Below, piece after piece: positions 37,417 to 64,000 of a stretch of DNA of 64,000 nucleotides. Every line of letters starts with the position of its first letter. Position 1 is the first letter of the stretch. The notes beneath the pieces were generated by a model that was given only the letters and a program-made list of their open reading frames with translations, was not told the DNA's origin and searched no databases. The stretch is from Anoplopoma fimbria (taxonomy: Eukaryota > Chordata > Actinopteri > Perciformes > Anoplopomatidae), in assembly GCF_027596085.1 (NCBI RefSeq), contig NC_072459.1:21454055-21518054 (forward strand). The letters are read 5' to 3'. Made by a program: the position numbers and the translations under genes.

Positions 37417-39600
37417 CACTAATAGGCAACCTGGTTCTTATTATACTGTGATTTCATAGTTTTGAAAAGCAAAAGATTCATACTAAATCCCATAGAAATC
37501 CATAATATTGATCAGTATTTATTTATACTTGAGTCTTATGGAACATTGCAGTTTTTGTGGCTTTCATCCTTATTGGCATTGATGAGCATTTTTTTAATAT
37601 TTTAGTTGAAGTGTCGCAGTGAAATAAAAACTGAGCAATAGTGACACAACATTAAATGGGAGCTCCACTAATTTATTGCCGCACTTCTCTAAAGTTGGGA
37701 ACTTATGAGGGCCGAAATAATGCAACTGGTTAGCATCTTTATTAGCTGTCTTTCAAACTTCTGCAGCTTGATCATATCTACTGTCAGTGTCTTATCAGTG
37801 CATATAGACCACTGGAGGGTGCGGTCACATGATCCTGCCACCGTTTTGTCCATTACTTTGTCTGTTCTTGTGTTCTTGTATCTCAAGATGCCGGAGAGCA
37901 GAACATTAACACGCTTAGCTGAGCCTTCACCTAAAACAGCTTTACCTAAACAGGAAAGGTGCATTGACACACTCTTTGGGCCAGTCAACAAGTCCCCCTT
38001 CACTCAAAAATGTATTTTGCTTTTTGTTACTTCACTCAGATGTTTGACCTTCACCGTGCAGAATGACGCATGTCCAGGATTTGTTTTCACATTCATCTAC
38101 CAGAAGAAGGAAAGTTTCTCTGAGCTCGCTTTCAGTCTCTCTTTCGGACGTGTACCTACAAGCATGATTTTCCATTCTGAGAAGGGACTCTTCAGTAAAG
38201 TAGGAGGCATTTAAATCAAATCCTTGGCATTTGATTGGACACCTTAAAAGTGGTTGTGCTTAGAATGTAGCATGATATGAATCTACAGGACTGTGGCTCC
38301 AAACACACCTCCCTTATCGCTAAAAGTTGCGGATTGATTGATGGATGTTATGATGTTATTAGTTGGAATTTGTTGGTACTACCTTATGTAAGAACACTTT
38401 TATTTACAGGAGGAAAAGATGATTGGATTTTTCGGAGAAATATGCAGGGTTTGATCTTTTTGTACACTTGTTTTGCATGTATTTGATGAAAAACATTGCT
38501 GAAACATGATTTAACATGATTACTGTTACAGAGGCATTATTCCATTTCAGCTCGACTTAAAGCATAAAAGTAAAAGTACTCATTATGCAGAAAGCCCACT
38601 GTCAATATATTATATTGTTGGATAATTATTATTGATGAATTTAAGCAAACTCTATTGTTGCACTTGAGTGAGCTAGAACCAAATTTAACTGTGTTGTATA
38701 AGGTTATTTTGGCTATTTTAATCATTGTAATAATGCACTCAATAAGAAGTTACAGCTAGCAGCTTTAAAAACACATGGGGCTACTTCTAGAATCAACTAA
38801 GACTCTTCTAAACATCTGGATGAAAAATATTCAGGTCGCTGAATGATAAAAAAAAAAAAGATTCTCAACCTGTTCCCCAAATTGCGACTCGCATGTTAAC
38901 TACCTGGTTAGGTGACAGTAGCATCTTGGGAAATGGATAAGAAATCCTTTTTTTAAGTGTTTTTAAAGACCTTATGGGTTTTCCAAACTTCCCCTGTTAA
39001 ATATATTTTAGTGAAACTCAACTGGGGATAGCCGTTTCCAGCTAACCGGCTGCTGTTTGCTTTATTTTTGTAACATACAGACATGAGGTTGGTATCAATC
39101 TTCTCATCACACTCTTGGCAAAAGAGAAAAAGCCATATCCCACACGTTTGCTTTCAAACCTGAGAAAACAATAGAGTGCTGCAGGAATGAGGCCACACCC
39201 CAAGAAATGAGTCAGTATTTCTTTGCACTTCTGGTTTTTGTTTAGATGCCTGAAATGAGGTCTTTGATTAAAACAAGTTTAAGAGATTATAAAGTTTTGT
39301 TCTCCAACATTAAATACTTCAGTAAATACCCGTCTCATGAATTTTGAAGCCTTAACGTGTTTTAAAGAAGGTGTTTGTTAACAAGTGGCTACATGAGAAT
39401 TCAAAAGGTTATCCCGCTAGTCCACTATGACATTTATGCTTCAAAAATTCCAAAAAGTGGTGTTTATTTGTGAAGATTATCTTGCTGAACCAAATGTGTG
39501 TTTGCCACATGGCTTATTTTCAACAAGAATCCTAACTTCCGGGTTGTCCCCCAAAATAAAGTAATACCTGAACCACTCTGGTCGATAAAGGACACCAAAG

Positions 39601-39623
39601 CACACACACACACACACACACAC

Positions 39624-39702
<79 letters not shown>
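39601..39702. repeat. Interrupted (CA)n array
   Basis: CA units interrupted by CCCC near 39622 and GA near 39658. It runs directly into the reversed SINE tail at 39701. Confidence 0.95.
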
Positions 39703-39704
<2 letters not shown>

Positions 39705-39765
39705 TACATTACATTACATTACAGTCATTTAGCAGACGCTTTTATCCAAAGCGACTTACAGGAAG
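39701..39765 (-). repeat. SINE 3' tail, reversed copy 3
   Basis: (ATTAC)n then AGTCATTTAGCAGACGCTTT and TATCCAAAGCGACTTACAGG. The left side abuts the CA array with no spacer, so the tail is either inserted into or the seed of the array. Confidence 0.88.
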
Positions 39766-39952
39766 TGTATTCAACATAGGTATTCAAGAGAACTACTAGT
39801 CACCAGAAGTCATAAGTGCATCTCCTTTCTTAAACAAGCATCTTAAAGCATAAACCAGAGCAAAAGTATAGTGCAGAGGCAAATTACTACGAAAACAATA
39901 ATTGCAACAGACTAATACGAATATAATAAGTGCTACAAACTACTACGAATAG

Positions 39953-40251
<299 letters not shown>

Positions 40252-40281
40252 CCTCTCACTCCTCCCACGGTTAACTCCCTC

Positions 40282-40287
40282 TATAAA
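40282..40287 (+). promoter_or_regulatory. TATA-like box of rgl3
   Basis: TATAAA within CCTCTATAAAGCC. With a start about 25-30 bases downstream (near 40312), the 5' UTR would be about 300 nt to the ATG at 40614, with small upstream ORFs (for example ATG at 40364). The assignment is by position and motif only. Confidence 0.5.
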
Positions 40288-40613
40288 GCCCAGAGAGTTT
40301 CAGTCCAGCCGTCCACACCGCCCGGCGGACTGATACCACACGGAGAGGAAATCTAGACCCTCACATGGGAACAGCCCCACACACTTTTCTAAACACTACA
40401 TAGAATGTAGCGAATACTTTCAGCAAACGTCGTCTTTGTGATAGTAATACAGACGCACCGATGTAGCTTGGAGATAATTATGACATAAAAAACACTTTTT
40501 ATTATATCAAGATGCAGCCATAAACTGTTTCGCGAGGTGGAAGTTGATTGTTTTCTTCAGTTCAACAATTCCTGTCAAGATGGAAAGCAGCACTCCTTAA
40601 GCCAGCGGGCGAG

Positions 40614-53465
<12,852 letters not shown>

Positions 53466-54375
53466 CACCTGTAGTCTACAAACCCTGGAATATGAACTGA
53501 GCACATGGGACTCTCCTTGGAGAATGGTATTTATTTTTAATAGTCGTTTTTATTAAAAACGTCGTCTCGAAGACGGTCCATCCTCCTTCTTTTGGATACC
53601 AAAGAGGTAAAAATGTGACGTTTTTATGGTAAGATGATGCAAAAGCACTTTATGAAGAAGAACACTCGCCTCAACAGAAAATGGATGCTTGAAGAAACAT
53701 CTGGATCAGACTGTTGGAATAAGACTTAGTAAGAATCCTAAAAAAGACCAAATCCTTTACTTTTTTCCCCAGAGATGTGTTCTCAGATGGTTTTAAGTGC
53801 ATGGTGCTACTGGATGCCAACACATGCCCGCATCAGTGACCTATCATGAACGCTGAGAAATGTGTCCCAACACAGCTGGGTGCCAATTATAACCTGTGTG
53901 TTTAAAAAAAGGGAAAGGCAATGATGAACTCCTGGGGCCGGTTGTCAGCCGTTGGAGAGGAGATAGCGCGGCGTGCTGTGCCGATGCCATCTGCGGAGCG
54001 GGAGGGAACGCCGTGTACCCGTCGAGTTTCAGCCACTGGCGTCCTGCTGCCATTGCTGTGATCCTCATCATGTGAGGCGAGCAGCCCCGACTGGAAAAAT
54101 GGCATTCCTGAGACGGGGTAACCATGGCAGCAGCAGCAGGGACTTTTGATGGACAGGACTGTATGCACACGTGAAAATGTCTCTAGATAAGACGACAATA
54201 AGGGTGAACAGAGCTAAGAATTATAATTTTTTTTGTAATGTTTTGTATTTATTTTCTCTCTTGTTCCACTGTGGTTCACTTTGATGGCACCTTCATTTAC
54301 TTAACACATTGTGACGACTCACTTGTTGGCTTTTATTTGTCTCTTGACCGGTTGGAATATATATATTAAAAAAAA
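53466..54375 (+). other. rgl3 3' UTR
   Basis: No ORF of interest. ATTAAA variants occur near 53552 and near 54365, the latter followed by an A run, so the UTR is probably about 0.9 kb. No AATAAA was seen in this stretch, so the end is uncertain. Confidence 0.5.
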
Positions 54376-55900
54376 AAAGGTTATTTTAAAACAGCTTTGA
54401 TCAGAGAGGTAATATTTGAGAGATGCCTTATTTTCTGATGAATTCTGAGGATATTTTAACAACAATATTTAAGATTTGAAGAATACTTTTTTAATTTTTT
54501 TTTTTTACTTAAATTATATTAAACACATTTGGTTCAGACTTGTGAAACCTGGATGTAGCTGGTGCTCAAATGGCTCGATTTCAAGTTTCCATGTCATCAT
54601 TTCAATGACGTCAATTGACGCCAAGTCTCGCGTGAGATAGCTGATGTTGATCATATTTCCGATAGTTAGCGCTCCAGGGAGTCTTTCGAAAGAGGAGGAG
54701 TTGCTCATTGAACAGACACACTTGGTAAAATCACACGTTTTATCACCCTGAACGTCCCCCTTGGAGTGTAAAGAGCGTTGCTCAGCTCAAAGGCATAGAG
54801 GAAAGACACAGACGTCTCATTGACCTCCTCGTCATATGCTTTCCATACAGATCTGGGGCTTTGAAACAGTTAAACCTGTCTCTTATTAAAAACAACGCTT
54901 ATTTCACTCTTGGGATCAAGGAATTAAGGGTCACATTTCTTAAACAAAGATTAATAAACACTTTCAGTCCTATTTGTCTGAGTGGTTTCTGCTATGAAGC
55001 AATATGTAGCCAGTCAGGGGTTAAGTTTTTCCTTATTGCATTATCAACATTATCTTTGGATCAGTGTTGCAAGAAGTTATTTTTTCTTTTCCTATCTCCA
55101 CCCCTTTCTTATGTTGACTCCTTGTCACATGTAGACAATGTGTGGGATTTTTCATGTGAGAGCTCAAGATATTTTTACTATTTTTCTCCCAAATGCAAGT
55201 CAACACAAATTGTAACGGCCCTGAAATCTATTATTTTATAATTATTCTATTGTATAATAGAATATTTGAGTAGATGTAGCCTGTATTTTCTCTATTGTAA
55301 AACATGTATTAATAACTAAAAATACAGGGGAGCAGGATTTACATATGGAAAGTACAAGGTTTATACACAGACGCATTAAAAAAAAAAACTCAACTCAAAC
55401 TTAAATTTCACTTACAAGCTTTTCCAGATCTTTCAACCATCCCACGGCCTTCTTTGGCCTTTTTGTTTAAATGGATCTCATGGGTTGTATTTAAAATTTG
55501 AGGCCTGTTTAATTAATACACACCAGCTTTTAACTTGTTTGGCTTATGTATTCGAAAAAAATAATAATCAGAAGAAAATACCAAGATATCAAAAAGAAGT
55601 CAGTGCATTTTTGATACATTGGAATCACAAGGAACTATTATGAAGAATGTAAAGGTGAACTTATTTTAGCTGGCTCAATTTTTTTGTAGGGAGTCAATCA
55701 AACTTTTCCCAATGTGCATAGAGAAACAGAATGAATGAGGAAAGTTCTGGAAGGGATGAGTCCATTTTGAGAGGGACTGATCCTTTATATGTGTCTGCTT
55801 GTGATAACTAAACTTAAACTAACAGAATAAAGTAACTCCACACGCACATTTTTTACTTGGGGGGGGAACTCAAGAAATGCTTCAAAAACACTCTTTATTT
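54376..55900. other. Intergenic, AT-rich
   Basis: No exon, RNA gene or clear repeat family recognised. The open frame at 54861-55241 (plus) is AT-rich and has no splice context. Confidence 0.55.
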
Positions 55901-55924
55901 TAGGTTCTCTTTTCCTGTTTGACG

Positions 55925-55932
55925 TGACGTCA
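55925..55932. promoter_or_regulatory. Full CRE palindrome
   Basis: TGACGTCA within GACGTGACGTCACTGACC, preceded by another TGACGT half-site. It is 120 bases upstream of the candidate first coding exon at 56045. Function is inferred from motif and position only. Confidence 0.4.
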
Positions 55933-56044
55933 CTGACCCCTGCTGCCGCTGTTTCTTTGACGTGTTTTAAACACTTACAACTATGGACAGCGCTTGTATT
56001 CAGCTGTAATAAATGTAACGTCGTGCAATAATCTTTCTACAACC

Positions 56045-56116
56045 ATGTTGTCATCGCCAGTAAAGACCCAGAGATGTCCTGGAGCCAGACACGGGGACAC
56101 AGACTACTCCCCAAAG
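56045..56116 (+). CDS. Candidate first coding exon of an unidentified gene
   Basis: ATG at 56045 (context AACCATGT) opens 24 codons, MLSSPVKTQRCPGARHGDTD then YSPK, ending at a consensus donor AAG followed by GTAAGA. A CRE lies 120 bases upstream. I recognise no family, and the candidate exon at 63862 is not proven to join it. It could equally be a chance ORF. Confidence 0.22.
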
Positions 56117-57176
56117 GTAAGACACCTTAAAATAGTCCACCTTTATATTAAAAACAAAAAAAAGTCTACAAAGACACAAGATGGCGTCAGAGAGCCGCGT
56201 GCTAATTTAGCAATGAACTGCATTGCCATCGAGACGCCACGTGGGAGCAGCAGCATGTTAGCAGTGATGGCTAACTCTGCTAGCTTTAAACACACGTGGT
56301 TACATGACACCACGTGGCCGTAGGACGCCACAGTGGCTTTGCACAGCACAGAGGTATACCAGGACCTCGAAACCCTCAGGCCGTCATTTGCCCCACTCCA
56401 TTCCGCCAAACCTGTATGTGAAGCTGGCTTTGAACTGAGGGGAATTCATTAATCTCTTTTATAAATAGAAAATGTCATGTAAATATGACATTCATATGTA
56501 TAAATGCACACATACAAATATCGAGCACAGTATATTTTGTTCATGCTCTCACATCACACTATCACTGTGCACATTGCGGTACATGTTATGAGTTCTCTTA
56601 GAAGGTCAAATACTCCGGTCAGGGCGTTCTAGTGCCTGGCCGTACGATGGAAAAGGAACAGAGACACATAAAGAAGGATGAGCTCATGCTGCAGAGAAAC
56701 CAGATCACAGAAACCCAGTTTCACTAACTGATAAGGCCCTCAGAAAGTCTAAACCAAGAACCTATCATATTCAACTCATAAAACCTATATAACATGATGC
56801 GCACTCTGTTTAAGCGCCTTTTAGTTGCTGAACTTCTCAGTACTGCTAGGCCCGTGTACGTATAACTGCTGGGCGATATACTCCTGTTATCCTACAATAA
56901 ATGTCACATTTGTTTTAAGATGAATCCGGTGTAGAAGTCTCTCTTGTTTTCCACTCAACAAAAAACATAATAAAATGTTTTCATGAACCAAGTCCAGCAG
57001 CTGCTCAGTTGCTCACCTGATCAGAGGATCAGCGCAGTAGAAGACAGACCCGAAGAGAATCTGTCCTCTATCGAGTGCGGCCGGCCCATCTACCCAATCA
57101 GTGCACTTGGCTGCAGTAGATGCACACTCAGCAGAGGGATATGGGTTTGAATTCATTAGGTTGGAAGTTGCTTTGT

Positions 57177-57316
<140 letters not shown>

Positions 57317-57427
57317 GGGGATGCTCAGGTCAGCAGTTCTGGAGGAGAAACAGGACACTGCCACCTCGTCTCATACTTTCTCATGTATTATGTATGCCTG
57401 TGATGTCCGGCCATGAGTTTGACTGTA

Positions 57428-57433
<6 letters not shown>

Positions 57434-57475
<42 letters not shown>
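57434..57475. repeat. (GT)n microsatellite
   Basis: About 21 units, only 125 bp after the preceding long GT array. Confidence 0.96.
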
Positions 57476-57478
<3 letters not shown>

Positions 57479-58249
57479 CAGGTATTCACGGAAGTGCACA
57501 CTGTATCACTGCCGACCTTATAGCCCTTAGATATCCACCAACGAGACGTTCAAGGTCTTATCTGGATTGGCCCCAGGAAATGGGTGCAAAGCCGGTCTCT
57601 AATGAGGATTGATGAGACGTGGAGTTGGGTCGTCAATATAATCGATGGTCTTCACCTCTGTTGACCCGAGAGTGTTTGAGGAAGTCTGGGGACGTTTGGG
57701 TTCACGGTAGCTTGCATTCTTAGAGTGCGCAGGCTTGCGGTGAGGTCAGAAGTTATTTCCCCGCAGTCTCAGACCTGTTTATCATTTGTTTCCTCTTTCG
57801 TGTGGTATTAAGATCTTTACGGGGAATATTGATATAAAGGCCCTTTTAGCTTTTTCACTCAGCTGTAACCTCTTCTGCATTGATTGCCCAAGGCGTGCTG
57901 ACATCAGATCCTGCGTAATGGGCGAGAAGGAAGCGTGTGAGGATGCTTCACTGTCGTTGCTCCTAGTCTTTTCTATCGGAGGTCACGATCCTCAATTTTT
58001 TCCAAAAGTCTGAAGTTCAAGCTTGTGTAAGCACCTTTTTGAACACGCCTCGGTTGTATTGTTTAGGTTGTTTCATAACCACGCTCTGATTGCACACACG
58101 TGTGCGGGCGTGGAGGCTTGGAAGATGTTGGGCAACAGCTTCCTAGGATCTCTGCTCGAGCACCACCACCCCCACCCCCCCCCACCCCCCAGCATTCAGC
58201 TCATTTTACAGCTCAGAGCCCAAGGAAGAAAGGCATGTGTCGGCAGCTT

Positions 58250-58372
<123 letters not shown>

Positions 58373-58441
58373 ACTGTAACAAATCTAGCTCTGCACACCG
58401 TTGATAAACTTTGTTCCCCATTCTCAGAAGAGGAAGGTACT

Positions 58442-61226
<2,785 letters not shown>

Positions 61227-61811
61227 GTCTGCTTTACGCAGGTCTGCTTCGGCCCTAGTAAAGGTGCTACTGTTACACGTTGTGTGCCGGCTCCATGTGA
61301 GCAGCCACTCACATGGAGCCGGCTGGCTGCTTTCCTGCCCCCCCCCCCCTGCCTCCCCCTCCAGGTGTTTGGATTAGTGGAAGAAGTATTGAGTGGCGAG
61401 GAGGAGCAGGGAGGCCCTCAGTGTAAACGGACTCCTCTGCTCCCACTGTGTACACATAAGGCTCACTTCTGCCTCTTTCCTATCCGTCTATCTCAAGACT
61501 CTCTGACTTTCGCGTGCAGTTTTTGTTCGACTGCAGTGACTTGATTTCTTGTGCTTCTTGTTCTCTTACCGCGTTTCCCCGACAACCAGCGAGACCCAGT
61601 GCTGCAAAATGCGACATTACATAAACATCTGGACAGGCGTGCGGCTGACAGTGCTTCAGCAGTTCATTCCGAACATGTGGTAACAGCTGCTCGTTTGAAA
61701 GCTAAATACTTGTTTAGTCTTTGACACAAGTGACTGACTCTAGGAGATCCTCCAGACTTTGGCAGACAACATCAGTGATCATGCATCTGTACCGCTTTCC
61801 AACAAGGCACC

Positions 61812-62272
61812 CTTTATTAATTATAATAATAATAATAATTAAGCCTTTATTAGTCCCACAATGGGGAAATTATTTCTCTGCATTTAACCCATCCCAGAGG
61901 AATGAAGCGCCCGGGGAGCAACTTGGGGTTAGGTGTCTTGCTCAAGGACAGCATGTTGACTGTAGGGGTTTGAACCACCAACCTTGGGTTACGGGACAAG
62001 CGTCATTGCTGCTCAACATGGATGCTCAACATGTCCTCGGAACAACATGTTGCAAAATATCTGCTCCAAAACTACATTTTATGAAATGTAGCAAAGAGCT
62101 GAATATCACACCCTGCATATTACAGACATCACTATGAAAAACAATTCTAAGAGATATTGTAAGGAAGGCCTGATTACAACCACGGGACTAGAGAGGCCAT
62201 CCAAGCCAACTAAAGGCATACTGCTTTGAACAATGCATATATAGTTGTATGGTTATAATGAGCATGATTTAA
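61812..62272 (-). repeat. Composite repeat with a SINE end, copy 2 (reversed)
   Basis: Reverse complement of 12978-13486: AGTCCCACAATGGGGAAATT, GGGGTTTGAACCACCAACCT (box B region), then the non-SINE part with CCAAAACTACATTTTATGAA, AAGGAAGGCCTGATTACAAC and TATATAGTTGTATGG. Several small deletions are visible relative to copy 1 in the tRNA-like part. Confidence 0.88.
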
Positions 62273-62425
62273 CAATCTAACGGCTTCATTAATGGTAAAT
62301 AAATGGTTTTCTAAAGCTTTAAAGACTATTTATAATAATTTATTAAGAACAAAATATAGGTTGATTATACTTTGTATTTGGTAATGCTGCCGTTATAAAT
62401 GTTGGCAATCAATCAATAAATGTAG

Positions 62426-62485
62426 GGCTGCAACTAACAAATATTTTTTATAATTGATTAATCTATTTAATAATTATTCCACAGT
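62426..62485 (+). repeat. GGGCTGCAACTAACAAATA-type MITE, copy 2
   Basis: GGGCTGCAACTAACAAATAT and TTGATTAATCTATTTAATAA match copy 1 at 51991. Confidence 0.65.
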
Positions 62486-63861
62486 TTACTATCATTAATA
62501 TGACTCCACCAGTTGCATAAATAATTCTGTATGTATAGAAGTTTATAAGTCTATAAGAAAATACTTCTCCCTTGATTTATTCCCTCAGTAAACACTGTAA
62601 ACACGAGTTTATGGTCTTAATCGCTAGAAGCTAATTCTCATGACGTAGATTTAAGAACTAAGCCCATCCCTGCTGTTTCTCTCAGCTCTGTCTGGAGTTT
62701 TCTTACTGTCCTTTTTGTTCATGTTTTGGTTGTTTGGCCCACATCTTTACTATTGTGGTTCACTCTAACGGCTCTTATCAGTGTTTTTGGCTGCAGCTGT
62801 TTTAAGCGAACAAGCTCTAAAAGCCTGTAGACTCCCTGCCCTGCACCAAAGAAGAAGAAGAAGAAGACAGACAAAGTTAGCATCTAGCTGGTAAAGACAG
62901 TGGTATGTCTAGCAGCTGAAGAGTCACATATTTCACTCAGGAGTTGGTGGAGACTGAAACTGAGCTAAAAGGAAAATGAATATTGAACTTGCAATCATCA
63001 GGGGGCCGGAAACAAATGACTCCAAATCAAACCTAATCTAGTGACTTGTATGCCCGTCATTTCTTGCTGGTGTAAAAATACACATTAGGTTTCTCCACCA
63101 AACGCATGTATAGACCCAGCCACTGAATATTGGGCCACTTGCCAATGTACCTGATAGCACACGCATGCGGAAAGTAAATTGGTTTCGGTTGCATCCGTTG
63201 ATGCCCGTCGCATAGCCTGACAAGCTGTTGCCCTCTGCAGTACTTCTGTTGCCAAACGGTGTGCACACAGTTGCGTTTGTCATTATTGCTTACAAACTGT
63301 AAACAGGTCTATGGGGCGAATACATGCTGTATTCCTGGTTTCCACTAAGGGACATTCCTGCTGCAATATGGAGCACTGCAGCCTTTGATGCAATGCAACA
63401 AAATCAGTATTGAATGGTAATAAAACTGATAAAAGCGTTAAGTATTCAGAAAATAATTAGATCATTTTGTGCTTTTTGTCATTTAAGGGGTTGTTATATT
63501 CAGAAAAAGAATTCATATTTGGTAGTTATTTTTAGGACGGAAGTTAGTTGAATGATTTAATTCAGTGAAAGTGGAAAATAAAATGACTATATATAATTTA
63601 TTGTAGTTTTTTTGTGTGTGCATTTTATCCTTTAAGGTCATCAGAGCTTCCTCCTTGTAACTTTTATCGTTTTATTGACTTATTGACTGCAGTTAGCAAA
63701 CTCTTAAAGGGTTGTTTATGAGGTTATTGCACAAGAAAGCCCCCCCCCTTTTATTGTCTATGTCGGATGTTTGTGTGCATTGCTTACAGGTATGGTTGCG
63801 GAAGTTGTTTTTTTTCGGGGTGGGGGGGCATGAACACAAATCCCCCCCGCTCACCTTACAG
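62486..63861. other. Intergenic, no supported gene
   Basis: A (GAA)n run is near 62848-62865 and C/G homopolymer runs are near 63740 and 63824. No exon is recognised. Confidence 0.5.
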
Positions 63862-63924
63862 TCACTTGAACCAGGACAGCTTGAGACAGATGGATGGGTT
63901 GTTGACACTAATCCACTGTATGAG
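63862..63924 (+). CDS. Candidate 63-nt internal exon of an unidentified gene
   Basis: The upstream stretch CCCCCCCGCTCACCTTACAG is a strong pyrimidine tract plus acceptor, and the 63-nt segment ends at GAG before GTAATG. One open frame reads SLEPGQLETDGWVVDTNPLY then E. A second frame is also open (HLNQDSLRQMDGLLTLIHC), so the coding frame is undecided. A length divisible by three and good splice sites are the only support. I do not recognise a family. Confidence 0.28.
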
Positions 63925-64000
63925 GTAATGGAGTTAGCCTGTTTGTGCTCTCCTTCCCTGCCACTCCTGACTTACTGACTGACCTACTTAACCAACAACT

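Larger units (their letters stand above)
33161..39952. other. Intergenic region between slc44a2 and rgl3
   Basis: No exon is supported over 6.8 kb. It contains an L2/SINE tail fragment (33614-33745), a TTTATT..CAAAGTGCTTTACAATAA repeat-like run near 34002-34053, interrupted CA arrays (37327-37413 and 39601-39702) and a reversed SINE tail (39701-39765). The longest open frame (37705-38214, plus) lacks domain-like features. Confidence 0.6.

Noticed and set aside
37705..38214. 169-codon plus-strand open frame between slc44a2 and rgl3
   Set aside because: No splice sites, promoter or family resemblance; AT-rich codon use unlike the real exons here.
56143..56409. 88-codon minus-strand open frame
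   Set aside because: No recognisable motif; the ATG region is an unremarkable intergenic stretch.

Overview
The window is vertebrate nuclear DNA, almost certainly from a teleost fish (probably a percomorph). It carries three intron-rich protein-coding genes with canonical GT/AG splice sites and very dense (CA)n/(GT)n microsatellites. It also has fish-style tRNA-derived SINEs, including the tail that contains TTTGGATAAAAGC and CTGCTAAATGACTGTAATG. There is no sign of prokaryotic, plasmid or phage organisation. Gene identities rest on my reading of the translations; no database search was run.

Layout. (1) 1-101, minus: a possible N-terminal coding exon of an unidentified gene that leaves the window on the left, followed by about 4 kb of repeat-rich intergenic DNA. 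(2) 4051-8304, minus, with a 5' noncoding exon ending at 9263: gcdh, mitochondrial glutaryl-CoA dehydrogenase. Eleven coding exons join in frame to 440 codons plus stop. (3) 12524-32503, plus: slc44a2 (choline transporter-like 2), divergent from gcdh. It has two alternative first exons (12524 and 17843) and two alternative terminal exons (29623-29801 and 32397-32503). The same N- and C-terminal isoform pattern is known in mammals. (4) 40614-53465, plus: a RalGDS-family Ras/Ral guanine nucleotide exchange factor, best called rgl3 (RGL1-like sequence, RGL3-like position). Seventeen exons join to 755 codons plus stop. (5) 53466-64000: the rgl3 3' UTR, then about 9.5 kb dominated by GT arrays. This part has a CRE-bearing promoter-like stretch at 55.9 kb and two or three weak exon candidates that could belong to another plus-strand gene.

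The three genes do not form a pathway. Their human orthologues all lie on 19p13 (GCDH, SLC44A2, RGL3), so the window is a compact piece of ancestral linkage. gcdh acts in lysine/tryptophan catabolism in the mitochondrial matrix, slc44a2 encodes a ten-span choline transporter, and rgl3 encodes a Ras-responsive Ral activator.

The most interesting non-coding structures are: a roughly 1 kb near-identical direct duplication in slc44a2 intron 1; a SINE with a perfect 14-bp target-site duplication close to an slc44a2 donor; a foldback inverted repeat in an slc44a2 intron; a composite repeat present in opposite orientations 49 kb apart; a terminal-exon acceptor of slc44a2 whose pyrimidine tract is replaced by a CA repeat; and a 300-bp CA/CAGA array ending about 30 bp before the rgl3 TATA-like box. 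I see no convincing wholly new biological system; the rest are ordinary vertebrate genes and repeats.
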